64,000 bases of DNA from SHVO01 sp041906145 (GCA_041906145.1 JAYRJU010000005.1:124001-188000); one strand, 5' to 3'. Positions 48,701-57,636 are shown, counted from the first letter of the stretch. A program made the numbers and translations. Notes: generated by a model from the letters alone, not told the origin.

Positions 48701-49825
48701 ATGGCAAATCCACCTTCTTCCTCGGGCCAGGACGGGCGTCAAATCTCCGAGTTGCAACTCCATGATCTGAGCACTGCCGATTATTTGAAAGTGGAAGCAA
48801 ATTTGTCGCCTGAGCAGAAAGTTGCTCTCGCCACTTATCTTGCCCGCACGCTCCCGCCCCCTGAAGGGACTGATGGCCATTTCAGCACTGAGGCCGAAGC
48901 GATCCTTCGCCTCCTCATTTGGAACGCCGAGCCTTCTGTCGTCGAAGCAACGGCGCTGGCGGCAGCGCTCAATCCCAATACATCGCGCTCCCTGGCATGG
49001 GCCCTCGCCAATGACGACGAAGCAGCGGCGGCGCCGATCCTTGCACAGTGTGTTTCCCTCGGTGACGCAGACCTCGTCTGTATCGTCGAGAATTGTCAGA
49101 ACTTCGTGAAAATGAATTCCATTGCCCGCCGGCCTCATGTGAGCGCCAATCTCTCCAGGTCCCTGGTGCATCACGGCGATGAAACGACCACGCAGACACT
49201 TCTTGAGAACTCAAAAGCCGACATCCCGGAAGATGCTTACGGCACGGTACTTGACCGGTTCGGCGCGAGCGAACGGATCCAAGAATCAGTCGTTCGCCGC
49301 GACCCGCTATCCCCGGCCGTGATTGTGCGGTTGTCCCAATCGGGCATCAGTTCACGGCTTAAGGAGGAACTCGCCGCGCGCGCACCGAGTAGCCTTCTCA
49401 GTTCCCTCCCGGGATTCTTAAGCGACCAAAGTGAGGAGGAGTGGGACCAGCGCATATCTTCGCTGATTGGCGGCAGGACGCTGAGCGAGGCCTTTCTGAC
49501 TCAGACGATATGCAACGGCAACTTCGACCTTTTCGCGCGAATCCTCGTTAGATTGACGGGAACTCCACTCGAACGCGTGCGTACTCAGCTCGTCCAGGAG
49601 CCGCGCGATAGTCTCCCGCCGCTATGGCGTGAAGCTTCGCTGCGGCCTGACTGGTTGGCGGTTGCGAGCGCCGCCCTTTCAGCACTTATCGAAATAGATC
49701 GGACCTCAAGCAAGTCCGACAGAGATCTCTTCATCAGAAATGTCTCCAACCTCGCGCTCGCTAATTTACGGGCGGACAAAGTAACCCTAACCGACGCGCA
49801 GCGGCGGGTCTTCTCGCGGCGATAG
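48701..49825 (+). CDS. DUF2336 domain protein
   Basis: This 374-residue alphaproteobacterial protein of the DUF2336 type is mainly helical and repeat-like, with Ala/Leu-rich segments such as LSPEQKVALATYLARTLPPP and AILRLLIWNAEPSVVEATAL. No signal peptide or catalytic motif is seen. DUF2336 proteins are often coded beside receiver domains or surface regulators; here the upstream gene is a stand-alone receiver. An ATG nine codons upstream, inside the previous gene, is also possible. Function unknown. Confidence 0.75.
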   Translation: MANPPSSSGQDGRQISELQLHDLSTADYLKVEANLSPEQKVALATYLARTLPPPEGTDGHFSTEAEAILRLLIWNAEPSVVEATALAAALNPNTSRSLAWALANDDEAAAAPILAQCVSLGDADLVCIVENCQNFVKMNSIARRPHVSANLSRSLVHHGDETTTQTLLENSKADIPEDAYGTVLDRFGASERIQESVVRRDPLSPAVIVRLSQSGISSRLKEELAARAPSSLLSSLPGFLSDQSEEEWDQRISSLIGGRTLSEAFLTQTICNGNFDLFARILVRLTGTPLERVRTQLVQEPRDSLPPLWREASLRPDWLAVASAALSALIEIDRTSSKSDRDLFIRNVSNLALANLRADKVTLTDAQRRVFSRR

Positions 49826-49856
49826 CGGCCGAACCCAGCACAGGCCTGAGCTAAAG

Positions 49857-51431
49857 CTAACTGACGAACGGCGTGAAAGCCGCTGTTGGTTTGAAGCGGA
49901 CCTTAGTGCCGCCGGGCAGCTGGCCGCACAGATCCAGATGATGCCGGGCGACAACCCCGATGACGGGGTAGCCGCCGGTCAACGGATGATCGGCTAAGAA
50001 AAGCACCGGCTGACCGCTGTGCGGCACTTGGATCGCGCCGAGCACCGTGGCCTCCGAGGGCAGCTCGGCGGTGCTGCGTTTCTCCAGCGGCAACGCGCCC
50101 GCCAGCCGGATGCCGACGCGATTTGCCTCAGCGGTAACCTTCCAATCCTGGGCGAATAACAAGGCGACGCTTTCTTCGGTGAACCAGTCGGTTCGCGGCC
50201 CGAGCACCACATCCAACGTTACCGTCTTGCCGGGCTTTGGAATGGGCCGATGCCGCGGCGCGGACGCATCGAGATCGCCCACCGGCAAATTCGCCGGAAC
50301 AAGAAAATTCCCCTGCACGACAGGCGCGGGGCCGACTTTCGCTAACGTATCTGTCGAGGCTGACCCCAAAACGTGCGCCACCTTGAAACCACCACGCAGC
50401 GCAAGATAGCTGCGCATCCCGGCCGAGGGCGCTTCAAGCCTCAGTTCATCGCCCGCTTCCAGCGTGAATGGACGCGCTAACGGCGCCCAATACCGCTGGC
50501 CGTTCGCGCTTTCGACGGCTAATGCACACGGCGCGCCGGTGACCGCGAGTGTGATTTCGCGGTCCGTCTTGAGCCCGAATCCGCCAAACGTGACTTCGAG
50601 CGCGGCGGCGCCGCGCGCGTTGCCGACACATACGTTCGCTTCAATGAGGCTGGCGCGATCGAGCGCTCCCGACTCTCCCACACCTTGATCTGCATACCCG
50701 AGGCGCCCAAGGTCCTGGAACAGCGCGGACCGGTCTGCCCGGGTCACAAGCAGGCCGGCCGTCAATGGCTTGCCCGAAGGCGCGTTCCGCGCGGTTTCTG
50801 AAAGCCAGACGATCGTCTTCTTATCAGCGCGCTGGAACCGCACGCGGTCTCCTGGCGCGAGCAACGCAGCGCGGGGGCGGTCCGCATCCCACATCATCAC
50901 CGGTGTCCGTCCAAGCAACTGCCATCCCCCAGGACTATCCGACGGATAAATGCCGCAGAATTTCCCGCCGAGCGCCACCGCGCCCGCTGGCACGCGCACC
51001 CGCGGGCTTTTGCGCCTCGGCACATCAAAGGTCGGGTCGTCGCACGTCATATAGGCGAAGCCGGGCGCAAAACCGGTAAAGGCCACGGTGTAGGTCGCTG
51101 CCGTGTGCCGGGCCACCAATTCCTTGACGGAACACCCTAGAATGTCCGCGACATCGCCAAGGTCTTCGCCGTCATAAATGACCGGGATGTCGAAGATCGC
51201 CCCTGATTGTGTTCTGCGGACGGAAAGATCGACACCGCCGAGCGCCGCCGCAAGCGCGCGCCGATCCGTGACACCAGGATCGAACCGGACGAGAAGCGTA
51301 CGCGCGGCCGGAACCGCTTCAATCACACCGGCAATCGGCGCCGCGCGCAACGCGTCGAGCATCGCGAGTGTTTCAGCAAGATCGCGTAACTCGATCAGAA
51401 AAGCGTCGTCGCCGGCGGGCAGAAAACGCAA
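49857..51431 (-). CDS. 5-oxoprolinase subunits B and C, fused (PxpB-PxpC)
   Basis: This protein of about 524 residues joins two subunits that are usually separate. Residues 1-225 are PxpB/KipI-like (FTGFAPGFAYMTCDDPTFDV, VALGGKFCGIYPSDSPGGWQ), and the rest is PxpC/KipA-like (LFQDLGRLGYADQGVGESGA, VTFGGFGLKT, HPLTGGYPVIGVVA). With PxpA it hydrolyses 5-oxoproline to glutamate using ATP. The start is uncertain: TTG at 51431 has an AGGA site, and TTG at 51449 is possible. The gene overlaps the end of pxpA. Confidence 0.92.
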   Translation of the reverse strand: MRFLPAGDDAFLIELRDLAETLAMLDALRAAPIAGVIEAVPAARTLLVRFDPGVTDRRALAAALGGVDLSVRRTQSGAIFDIPVIYDGEDLGDVADILGCSVKELVARHTAATYTVAFTGFAPGFAYMTCDDPTFDVPRRKSPRVRVPAGAVALGGKFCGIYPSDSPGGWQLLGRTPVMMWDADRPRAALLAPGDRVRFQRADKKTIVWLSETARNAPSGKPLTAGLLVTRADRSALFQDLGRLGYADQGVGESGALDRASLIEANVCVGNARGAAALEVTFGGFGLKTDREITLAVTGAPCALAVESANGQRYWAPLARPFTLEAGDELRLEAPSAGMRSYLALRGGFKVAHVLGSASTDTLAKVGPAPVVQGNFLVPANLPVGDLDASAPRHRPIPKPGKTVTLDVVLGPRTDWFTEESVALLFAQDWKVTAEANRVGIRLAGALPLEKRSTAELPSEATVLGAIQVPHSGQPVLFLADHPLTGGYPVIGVVARHHLDLCGQLPGGTKVRFKPTAAFTPFVS

Positions 51432-51435
51432 CCGC

Positions 51436-52200
51436 TCAGTCCTGTACAAAAGATTTCAACGCCACTCCGCGGGCCTCAAAGGCCGCACGTAGCGCGCGCG
51501 CGATCGCCACGGCGGCCGGTGTATCGCCATGAACGCAAATCGATTGTGCGTCGAGCGCGATGTCCTCACCATTGATAGCCACAACACGGCCGCTCTCGAC
51601 CATCCGCGCCGTGCGCTCCACGATGATATCTGGATCGTGAAGGACTGCGCCCGGCAAGCGGCGATTCACAAGGGTGCCGTCTGCGTTATAAGCGCGGTCG
51701 GCGAAAGCTTCGCACACAACCGTGAGTCCCGCCGCGCGGGCCTGCGCCACGATCGGCGCTCCGGCCAGAGCCATAAGCGCTAACGATGGATCAACCGCTT
51801 TGATCGCCGCGATCACGTCCGCGGCTTGGCGTGTGTCATGCGCGATCGTATTATAGAGCGCGCCATGCGGCTTGACATAACGCACTGCGGTTCCCGCCGC
51901 TTTCGCAAGGCCCTGCAGTGCGCCGATTTGATAGATGATGTCGCCGACCAACTCGGCGCTGCCCGGTTCCATATTGCGGCGCCCGAACCCGACAAGGTCG
52001 CGGTAAGCCACGTGTGCGCCAACCCCCACGTTACGCCGCGCAGCCTCCTTGAGCACCGAAAGGATTCCGGCCGGATCGCCCGCATGAAAACCGCAGGCGA
52101 CGTTGGCACTGGTCACGATCGCCAACATCGCGGCGTCGTCGCCCATCCGCCATGCGCCGAAACCTTCGCCGAGATCGCTGTTGAGATCGATATGCACCAT
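51436..52200 (-). CDS. pxpA: 5-oxoprolinase subunit A
   Basis: This LamB/YcsF protein of 254 residues is the PxpA component of the ATP-dependent 5-oxoprolinase. The sequence shows MVHIDLNSDLGEGFGAWRMG, VACGFHAGDPAGILSVLKEA, YVKPHGALYN, CEAFADRAYNADGTLVNR and ICVHGDTPAAVAIARALRAA, all family marks. Length is standard. It overlaps the fused B/C gene and follows the MFS gene by 15 bases. Confidence 0.95.
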   Translation of the reverse strand: MVHIDLNSDLGEGFGAWRMGDDAAMLAIVTSANVACGFHAGDPAGILSVLKEAARRNVGVGAHVAYRDLVGFGRRNMEPGSAELVGDIIYQIGALQGLAKAAGTAVRYVKPHGALYNTIAHDTRQAADVIAAIKAVDPSLALMALAGAPIVAQARAAGLTVVCEAFADRAYNADGTLVNRRLPGAVLHDPDIIVERTARMVESGRVVAINGEDIALDAQSICVHGDTPAAVAIARALRAAFEARGVALKSFVQD

Positions 52201-52215
52201 GGCGCCGCCTTCACG

Positions 52216-53487
52216 TTAGTTGGAGCGCAGCTCACGGCCGCGCGTTTCCGGCAGGCATAGGGCCGCGGCAATCACGATGACGTAAGCGCATCCTGCGACA
52301 ATATAGATCGCTTTACCGAGGGATGCTTGCGCGGAGATAAATCCGACCAGCGCCGGCACGCCGGCGGCGCAGCCACGGCCGAAATTATAGCAGAACCCCT
52401 GCCCTGTCCCGCGCACGCTGGTGGGGAAAAGCTCGGTGTAGAAGGGGCCGAAACCGCTGAAGATCCCCGACGAGAGGAACCCAAGCGGGAATCCAAGGAA
52501 CAGCATCAAGCCGTTGGAGATATCCGCTTGCGTATACCCGACCACCATGACCATGGCGCCCAGGGCGAACAACATGATCGTGCGGCGGCGGCCGAGATAG
52601 TCGCTGAGATAAGCGCTGGTCATGTAGCCGACGAAGGAGCCAACAATCACCACAGCGAGATAGCCGCCGCTGCCGATGTTGGAGAGCTGCCGTTCCGTCC
52701 GCAGGAATGTCGGCAACCATGTGGTGATGGCGTAGTAGCCGCCGTGCGCGACGGCCATCAGTGATCCGAAGAAGGTGGTGTAAAGCAGGTCCTTCGAGAA
52801 AATGGAAAAGACGCTGCGGCGCTCGCCGGGCTCCTGCTGCGTTTGCAGATAAACCTCGGACTCAGGCACCATACGCCGGACAAAGAAGATAAGGCCGGCC
52901 GGCAGGATCCCGATGAAGAACATCAGACGCCAGGCCACTTCGGGTGAAAGGAGTTGGAACGCCAGCGTCGCCATTAGCGCGGCGAGCCCCCAGCCCCACG
53001 ACCATGCGCTTTGCACCATGCCCACGGCCTTGCCGCGATGCCGCGCCTTGGCGATCTCGCCAATCAGCACCGCGCCTGCGGCCCACTCGCCGCCGAAGCC
53101 CAGCCCTTGCAATCCGCGAATGATGAGCAATTGTTCGAAGCTGTTGGCGAAGCCCGAAAGGAACGTGAAGAACGCAAACCACGCAACGGTGATCTGTAGG
53201 AGCCGCACTCGTCCGATCTTGTCGGCCAGCATGCCGGCGAGCCACCCGCCGAGCGCGGAAATCGCAAGCGCCGACGTCGCGATCAGCCCGGCCTGAGTGT
53301 TGGACATACTCCACAGGCCGACGAGAACAGGCATCACGAAGCTGTAAATTTGCAGATCGAAGGCGTCCAGTCCGTACCCGAGGAAGCACGCCCAGAAAGT
53401 CTTTTTGCCCTTCCCGTCGAACTCCGCATACCAGCCGAACATTTTCCGGCCCTGTTGTACGGGCGCCCGCTCCATGTCAGATGGCAT
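52216..53487 (-). CDS. MFS transporter, probably of the oxoproline locus
   Basis: This 423-residue carrier has twelve membrane segments of the sialate/aromatic-acid MFS type: YGLDAFDLQIYSFVMPVLVG, LAGMLADKIGRVRLLQITV, RGLQGLGFGGEWAAGAVLIG and SVRGTGQGFCYNFGRGCAAG. It lies within the pxp operon, so it may import 5-oxoproline, D-glutamate or a related acid; that is inferred only from position. The start at 53487 has a strong GGGGGACC site. Confidence 0.92.
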   Translation of the reverse strand: MPSDMERAPVQQGRKMFGWYAEFDGKGKKTFWACFLGYGLDAFDLQIYSFVMPVLVGLWSMSNTQAGLIATSALAISALGGWLAGMLADKIGRVRLLQITVAWFAFFTFLSGFANSFEQLLIIRGLQGLGFGGEWAAGAVLIGEIAKARHRGKAVGMVQSAWSWGWGLAALMATLAFQLLSPEVAWRLMFFIGILPAGLIFFVRRMVPESEVYLQTQQEPGERRSVFSIFSKDLLYTTFFGSLMAVAHGGYYAITTWLPTFLRTERQLSNIGSGGYLAVVIVGSFVGYMTSAYLSDYLGRRRTIMLFALGAMVMVVGYTQADISNGLMLFLGFPLGFLSSGIFSGFGPFYTELFPTSVRGTGQGFCYNFGRGCAAGVPALVGFISAQASLGKAIYIVAGCAYVIVIAAALCLPETRGRELRSN

Positions 53488-53506
53488 CGAGGTCCCCCTA
53501 AGACCG

Positions 53507-54298
53507 TTATGCGCTGGCAAGATCGATCGGCACGTCGGTCACGATCATGCGGCCCGGTGCGTGCGTGATCGCAAAGTCCGGTTTCGCCGTCTCGATCGCC
53601 TGCTGCAGCGTGACGCCGCACGCCCAGAACACCGGCACCTCATCATCTGCAATCGATGATGGATCACCGAAATCCGGGCCCCCGATATCTTTGATCCCGA
53701 TAAGATCCGGCTGGCCAAAATGCACCGGCGCACCGTGAGCTTGCGGGTATCGGCTGGTAATCTCAATAGCTCGGATAGCATCCGCCGCCTTGAACGGCCG
53801 CATCGAGACCACCATCGGCCCGCCGAAAGGTCCCACGGGTGTGGTGGCCATACTGGTCCTGTACATCGGCACGGTCGTACGCGCCTCGATGTGGCGAATG
53901 GAAAGCCCCGCTTGCATGAGCAGTTCTTCGAAGGAAAAGGAGCAGCCGATCACGAAAGAGACGAGATCGTCCCGCCAATAATTGGCGATGTCGGTCGGTT
54001 CATCGACTAAAGCGCCCTTTTTCCATACGCGGTAGCGCGGCACGTCGCTGCGAATATCGAGGTCAGCGCCTAAACCGTGAATGTGCGGATTGCCCGGTTC
54101 CGAAACACCCAGGATGGGACAAGGCTTGGGATTGGCGCGGCAAAACGCGTGGAAGTCTTTCGCGAGGACCGCCGGCAGGATCGCGAGATTGCCTTGCGCG
54201 AAGCCTGGCGCTTGGCCGGAGGTCGGGCCATCAAAGGCCCCGGTCCGGCACGCCTTCCGCACGGAAAGCGGCTCTCGCATTTGCTTCATCGTGTTCAT
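53507..54298 (-). CDS. DUF1445 putative hydro-lyase / D-glutamate cyclase-like
   Basis: This 263-residue DUF1445 protein starts with the typical REPLSVRKACRTGAFDGPTS and has GFAQGNLAILPAVLAKDFHA, ILGVSEPGNP, DLVSFVIGCSFSFEELLMQA, VGPFGGPMVVSMRP and FWACGVTLQQAIETAKPDFA. The mammalian relative DGLUCY converts D-glutamate to 5-oxo-D-proline, so its place upstream of pxpA and pxpBC is meaningful. Bacterial members are mostly called putative hydro-lyases. The start at 54298 has a GAGGA site. It is the first gene of the operon and divergent from the LysR gene. Confidence 0.92.
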   Translation of the reverse strand: MNTMKQMREPLSVRKACRTGAFDGPTSGQAPGFAQGNLAILPAVLAKDFHAFCRANPKPCPILGVSEPGNPHIHGLGADLDIRSDVPRYRVWKKGALVDEPTDIANYWRDDLVSFVIGCSFSFEELLMQAGLSIRHIEARTTVPMYRTSMATTPVGPFGGPMVVSMRPFKAADAIRAIEITSRYPQAHGAPVHFGQPDLIGIKDIGGPDFGDPSSIADDEVPVFWACGVTLQQAIETAKPDFAITHAPGRMIVTDVPIDLASA

Positions 54299-54345
54299 GA
54301 CATCCTCACCCAACCTGGATAGGGAACCGCTTGCGTCATGTCCAA

Positions 54346-54383
54346 TTATCGATTTTTATTAAATTTGATAATTTTTTATTATC
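54346..54383. promoter_or_regulatory. AT-rich operator region between DUF1445 and LysR genes
   Basis: TTATC (54346) and GATAA (54367) form an interrupted palindrome with a 16-base spacer, and GATAATTTTTTATTATC (54367-54383) forms a second one sharing its half site. The block is far more AT-rich than its surroundings. LysR proteins bind such dyads (T-N11-A type) between divergent genes, so this is the likely operator and promoter. Confidence 0.6.
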
Positions 54384-54392
54384 ATAAGCGCC

Positions 54393-55307
54393 ATGGCGGA
54401 ATTCAAGAACCTCGAAACCTTCGTCTGGGTCGTGAAACTCGGCAGCTTTCACGGCGCGGCGGCCAAACTGTCCGCCACCCAACCGGCGGTCTCGCAGCGC
54501 ATCGCGCAGCTCGAAACAGAATTCGGCGTTCGACTTCTCAAGCGCGAAAGCAGGCCCGTGGTCGCGACGAAGGAAGGGCGCGACCTCTTTATCCATGCCG
54601 AGCGGCTTTTGCGGATGCGGGGCGAAATGGAGAGAGTGCTGGCCGACCGTTCCGCCGTGCGCGGCGTGCTGCGTTTGGGCGTTTCCGAAACCATCGTTCA
54701 CACCTGGCTTTCGCGCTTTATCGATCTGGTCGACGAGATGTATCCCTCCCTGTCTCTGGAAATCGAGGTCGACATCTCAGCCAATCTGCGCGAACGGCTT
54801 GTGGCGCAGGACATCGACCTCGCGTTTCTTCTCGGCCCGGTCAGCGCCGCGTCCATCCGCAATAGAGATCTGTGCCGTTTTCCGCTCGCCTTCATCGCGA
54901 GCCCTACGCGCGCACTGCCGGCAGGCCCGGTGCCGCTCGCTGAACTCGCGCGGCACCCGATGATCACGTTTTCCCGTCTCACACGTCCGTACATGGAGAT
55001 TAGCGAGCTGTTCGCGCAGCCGGGCTTTGCGCCTATTCGCCTGCACGCCACCGCATCGCTCGCGCCTGCGGTGCGCATGGCGCTCGACGGGCGGGCTATC
55101 GCGATCATTCCGCCGGCTATCGTCGAAAAGGAAATCGCGGAGAGAAAGTTACGCGTCATCGCGTCTGAAACCGCGTTGCCGGATCTTTCATTCACGGCCA
55201 GTTGGCCAAACAATCCCGGAGACCCGATCGCCGAGATCGTCGCCGACATCGCGATCAAGTGCGCAAAAACAGAACCGAGGAACCGCCGCGGATCGCGGCG
55301 TCTCTAG
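54393..55307 (+). CDS. LysR-family transcriptional regulator
   Basis: This 304-residue regulator has an N-terminal winged helix (FKNLETFVWVVKLGSFHGAA, LSATQPAVSQRIAQLETEFG, RLLKR) and a C-terminal periplasmic-binding-like effector domain starting at VLRLGVSETIVHTWL. It is transcribed divergently from the DUF1445-MFS-pxpA-pxpBC operon and should control it in response to a pathway compound. Its stop shares CTAG with the convergent YbdD-like gene. Confidence 0.94.
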   Translation: MAEFKNLETFVWVVKLGSFHGAAAKLSATQPAVSQRIAQLETEFGVRLLKRESRPVVATKEGRDLFIHAERLLRMRGEMERVLADRSAVRGVLRLGVSETIVHTWLSRFIDLVDEMYPSLSLEIEVDISANLRERLVAQDIDLAFLLGPVSAASIRNRDLCRFPLAFIASPTRALPAGPVPLAELARHPMITFSRLTRPYMEISELFAQPGFAPIRLHATASLAPAVRMALDGRAIAIIPPAIVEKEIAERKLRVIASETALPDLSFTASWPNNPGDPIAEIVADIAIKCAKTEPRNRRGSRRL

Positions 55308-55531
55308 CACTTACCGATCAGATAGCCGTTCGAGAAACGGCGTTCCTGGCAAATCGTGATGAACTCTTCGTAGGTCGGCGCCGGCTTGCCCGGTTCCGTC
55401 GCTTGGAGATGGCGAACGTAAGTATCGTAATCGGGGATATGGACGAGCAGCCGGAAAGTCTGCCGGACCCGCGACCAAAAGTCGGGAGCGGCTTGGTCCG
55501 TGCGCGGACTCGCCGTGGGATCGTCTTCCAT
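55304..55531 (-). CDS. YbdD/YjiX family protein (DUF466)
   Basis: This 75-residue protein aligns with E. coli YbdD/YjiX: the core FRLLVHIPDYDTYVRHLQAT, then PAPTYEEFITICQERRF, and a terminal Cys. E. coli homologues are encoded directly downstream of the CstA/BtsT carbon-starvation and pyruvate carriers. Here no CstA is present; instead it is divergent from an LctP-type lactate permease. A link to transport of lactate or pyruvate is therefore plausible but inferred. Confidence 0.82.
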   Translation of the reverse strand: MEDDPTASPRTDQAAPDFWSRVRQTFRLLVHIPDYDTYVRHLQATEPGKPAPTYEEFITICQERRFSNGYLIGKC

Positions 55532-55677
55532 GGGCGTCTCAAAGATTCCAATACACCTTGGCGCAGGCGAAGCTTAGCATGGCGCTCAGCCCGCGGACAG
55601 GGCCGCGCAAGTATTTGGGAGCAAAGCGCAATCAGATCGACGTGAAAAGTGCCGAACTAGCTAAAGGGGGGTTAGCC

Positions 55678-57282
55678 TTGTTCAATCAGCTTGTGACGCC
55701 GGTCGGCGAGAGTCTGCTGTTGTCTTTTGCCGTCGCTGCGATCCCGATCGCGGTGGTCCTCATCTTCCTCGGCGTCATCCGCAGGCCCGCCTGGCAAGCC
55801 GCCGGTGCCGGTCTCCTTATCGGTCTTATCATCGCAGTGACAGCGTGGCAGATGCCCGCCGTCGCCGCGCTCAGCAGCATCGCCAACGGTGCAGCTTTCG
55901 CCCTCCTGCCGGTGATGTGGATCGTGTTCAACGCATTGGTCCTCTACAACATCACCGTCATATCCGGGCGCTTCGACGCCTTCCGCGCGTGGATGATGGA
56001 ACATTTGCCCAACGACCGGCGCGTGGTGCTTGTTGTGATCGGCTTTTCGTTCGGCTGTTTGCTGGAAGGCATCTCCGGGTTTGGAACGCCGGTCGCCATC
56101 ACCAGCGCGCTTCTGATCGCGCTTGGTTTCCCGGCGATGGAAGCCATCGTCTTCACCTTGATCTTCAACACCGCTCCCGTGGCCTTCGGGGCGCTCGGCA
56201 CACCGGTGACCACGCTGGGGGCGGTTACGCAGCTTTCCGACCAAACGCTTGGTGCGATGATCGGACGCCAGCTTCCATTCCTGGCGTTCCTTTTGCCCTT
56301 TTACGCCATTGGCCTTTACGGCGGCCTCCGCGCCTTGAAAGGCGCGTGGCCGGTCCTCCTTGTCGCCGGGGGCTCGTTCGGCCTCGCCCAATTCGTAACG
56401 TCCAATTACCTCAGCTATGCGCTCACGGACGTGTTGGCCTCTATGGGCTCGCTTATCCTCACGGTGTCATTCATCAAAGTTTGGAAGATGCCCCTCGATC
56501 CCGCTTTCGCACTCAACGCGCCGGTTCAGCCGCGGGGGGAAAGCACGGCGGGAGTGGACAGTTGGCATGGATGGATTCCGTGGACCCTGCTCGCAGCGGT
56601 GGTCATCCTGTGGACTCACTTCCGCGTGGCCGGGATCGCCCAGGTCCCCGTGCAATGGCCGGCCCTGCACAACCAGATCTTCATCACGACCTATGACCGG
56701 CCCTATGCGGCGATCTGGAACTTCCAACCGCTCGGCACTGGAACGGCCATTCTGGTGACATCCCTGCTCGTCGCGGTCCTCGTGCGTCTGAAGTTCAGCG
56801 AGCTTATGCGCGCCTTCGGGGATGCCTTTAAGCAATGGCGCATGCCCGCGCTCACCACCATGCTCATCATCGGTCTCGCTTACCTGATGAACTATTCCGG
56901 CATGACGTACACTCTGGGTGTCGCCGTCGCCTCGGCGGGCTTCATCTTCCCATTCCTGTCCGCTTTCCTCGGATGGCTGGCGGTGTTTCTTTCGGGCAGT
57001 GATACGTCGGGCAACGCATTATTCGGAAACCTTCAGGTCGTCGCCGCCCGTGAGCTGAATCTCGATCCGGTGCTGATGGCCGCCACCAACTCGTCGGGCG
57101 GCGTGCTCGGCAAGATGATCTCCCCCCAAAACCTGACGACCGGCACGTCGATCACCGGTCTCGCCGGCCGCGAGGGCGAAGTTCTGGCACGCACGTTCAA
57201 GCACAGCATCATCCTCACGGTTTTGCTGGGCCTCCTCGTGATGGGCCAGCAGTATCTCTTTCCGTGGATGATCCCAAAATAA
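55678..57282 (+). CDS. L-lactate permease family transporter
   Basis: This inner-membrane carrier of about 534 residues belongs to the LctP/GlcA lactate/glycolate permease family. Many hydrophobic segments are visible, and the family core reads GCLLEGISGFGTPVAITSAL and FNTAPVAFGALGTPVTTLGA; near the end SGSDTSGNALFGNLQVVAAR and NSSGGVLGKMISPQNL are also typical. The start is set at TTG 55678 because AAAGGGGGG precedes it and the family N-terminus begins there; an ATG at 55579 is possible. A VOC gene follows after 12 bases. Confidence 0.92.
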   Translation: MFNQLVTPVGESLLLSFAVAAIPIAVVLIFLGVIRRPAWQAAGAGLLIGLIIAVTAWQMPAVAALSSIANGAAFALLPVMWIVFNALVLYNITVISGRFDAFRAWMMEHLPNDRRVVLVVIGFSFGCLLEGISGFGTPVAITSALLIALGFPAMEAIVFTLIFNTAPVAFGALGTPVTTLGAVTQLSDQTLGAMIGRQLPFLAFLLPFYAIGLYGGLRALKGAWPVLLVAGGSFGLAQFVTSNYLSYALTDVLASMGSLILTVSFIKVWKMPLDPAFALNAPVQPRGESTAGVDSWHGWIPWTLLAAVVILWTHFRVAGIAQVPVQWPALHNQIFITTYDRPYAAIWNFQPLGTGTAILVTSLLVAVLVRLKFSELMRAFGDAFKQWRMPALTTMLIIGLAYLMNYSGMTYTLGVAVASAGFIFPFLSAFLGWLAVFLSGSDTSGNALFGNLQVVAARELNLDPVLMAATNSSGGVLGKMISPQNLTTGTSITGLAGREGEVLARTFKHSIILTVLLGLLVMGQQYLFPWMIPK

Positions 57283-57294
57283 AGGTCCGTACAC

Positions 57295-57630
57295 ATGATC
57301 TCAGGCGCGCACGTCGTCCTCTACAGCAAGGATGCCGATGCCGATCGCGCGTTCTTTCGCGACGTTTTGAATTTCAAGAATGTCGATGCCGGTCATGGCT
57401 GGTTGATTTTCGCGCTGCCCCCGGCGGAAGCGGCCTTCCATCCAGGACCTGCGAATAGCCATGAGATCTACCTCATGACCGATGATCTCAAAGCGGAGAT
57501 CGCAAAGCTCGGAGCAAAGGGTGTGACCTGCGCCGACGTGCAGGAAGCACGTTGGGGCTCGATCACATCCTTTACATTACCGGGCGGTGGGAAGCTCAGC
57601 CTTTACCAGCCCAAGCATCCGCGGCCGTAA
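57295..57630 (+). CDS. VOC (glyoxalase/dioxygenase fold) protein
   Basis: This 111-residue protein has the vicinal-oxygen-chelate fold: GAHVVLYSKDADADRAFFRD, the central segment EIYLMTDDLKAEIAKLGAKG and the end GSITSFTLPGGGKLSLYQPK. Members include glyoxalase I, dioxygenases and resistance proteins; metal ligands are incomplete by eye, so activity is not assigned. It probably shares a transcript with the lactate permease, and a link to methylglyoxal or lactate metabolism is possible. Confidence 0.85.
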   Translation: MISGAHVVLYSKDADADRAFFRDVLNFKNVDAGHGWLIFALPPAEAAFHPGPANSHEIYLMTDDLKAEIAKLGAKGVTCADVQEARWGSITSFTLPGGGKLSLYQPKHPRP

Positions 57631-57636
57631 AACCGC

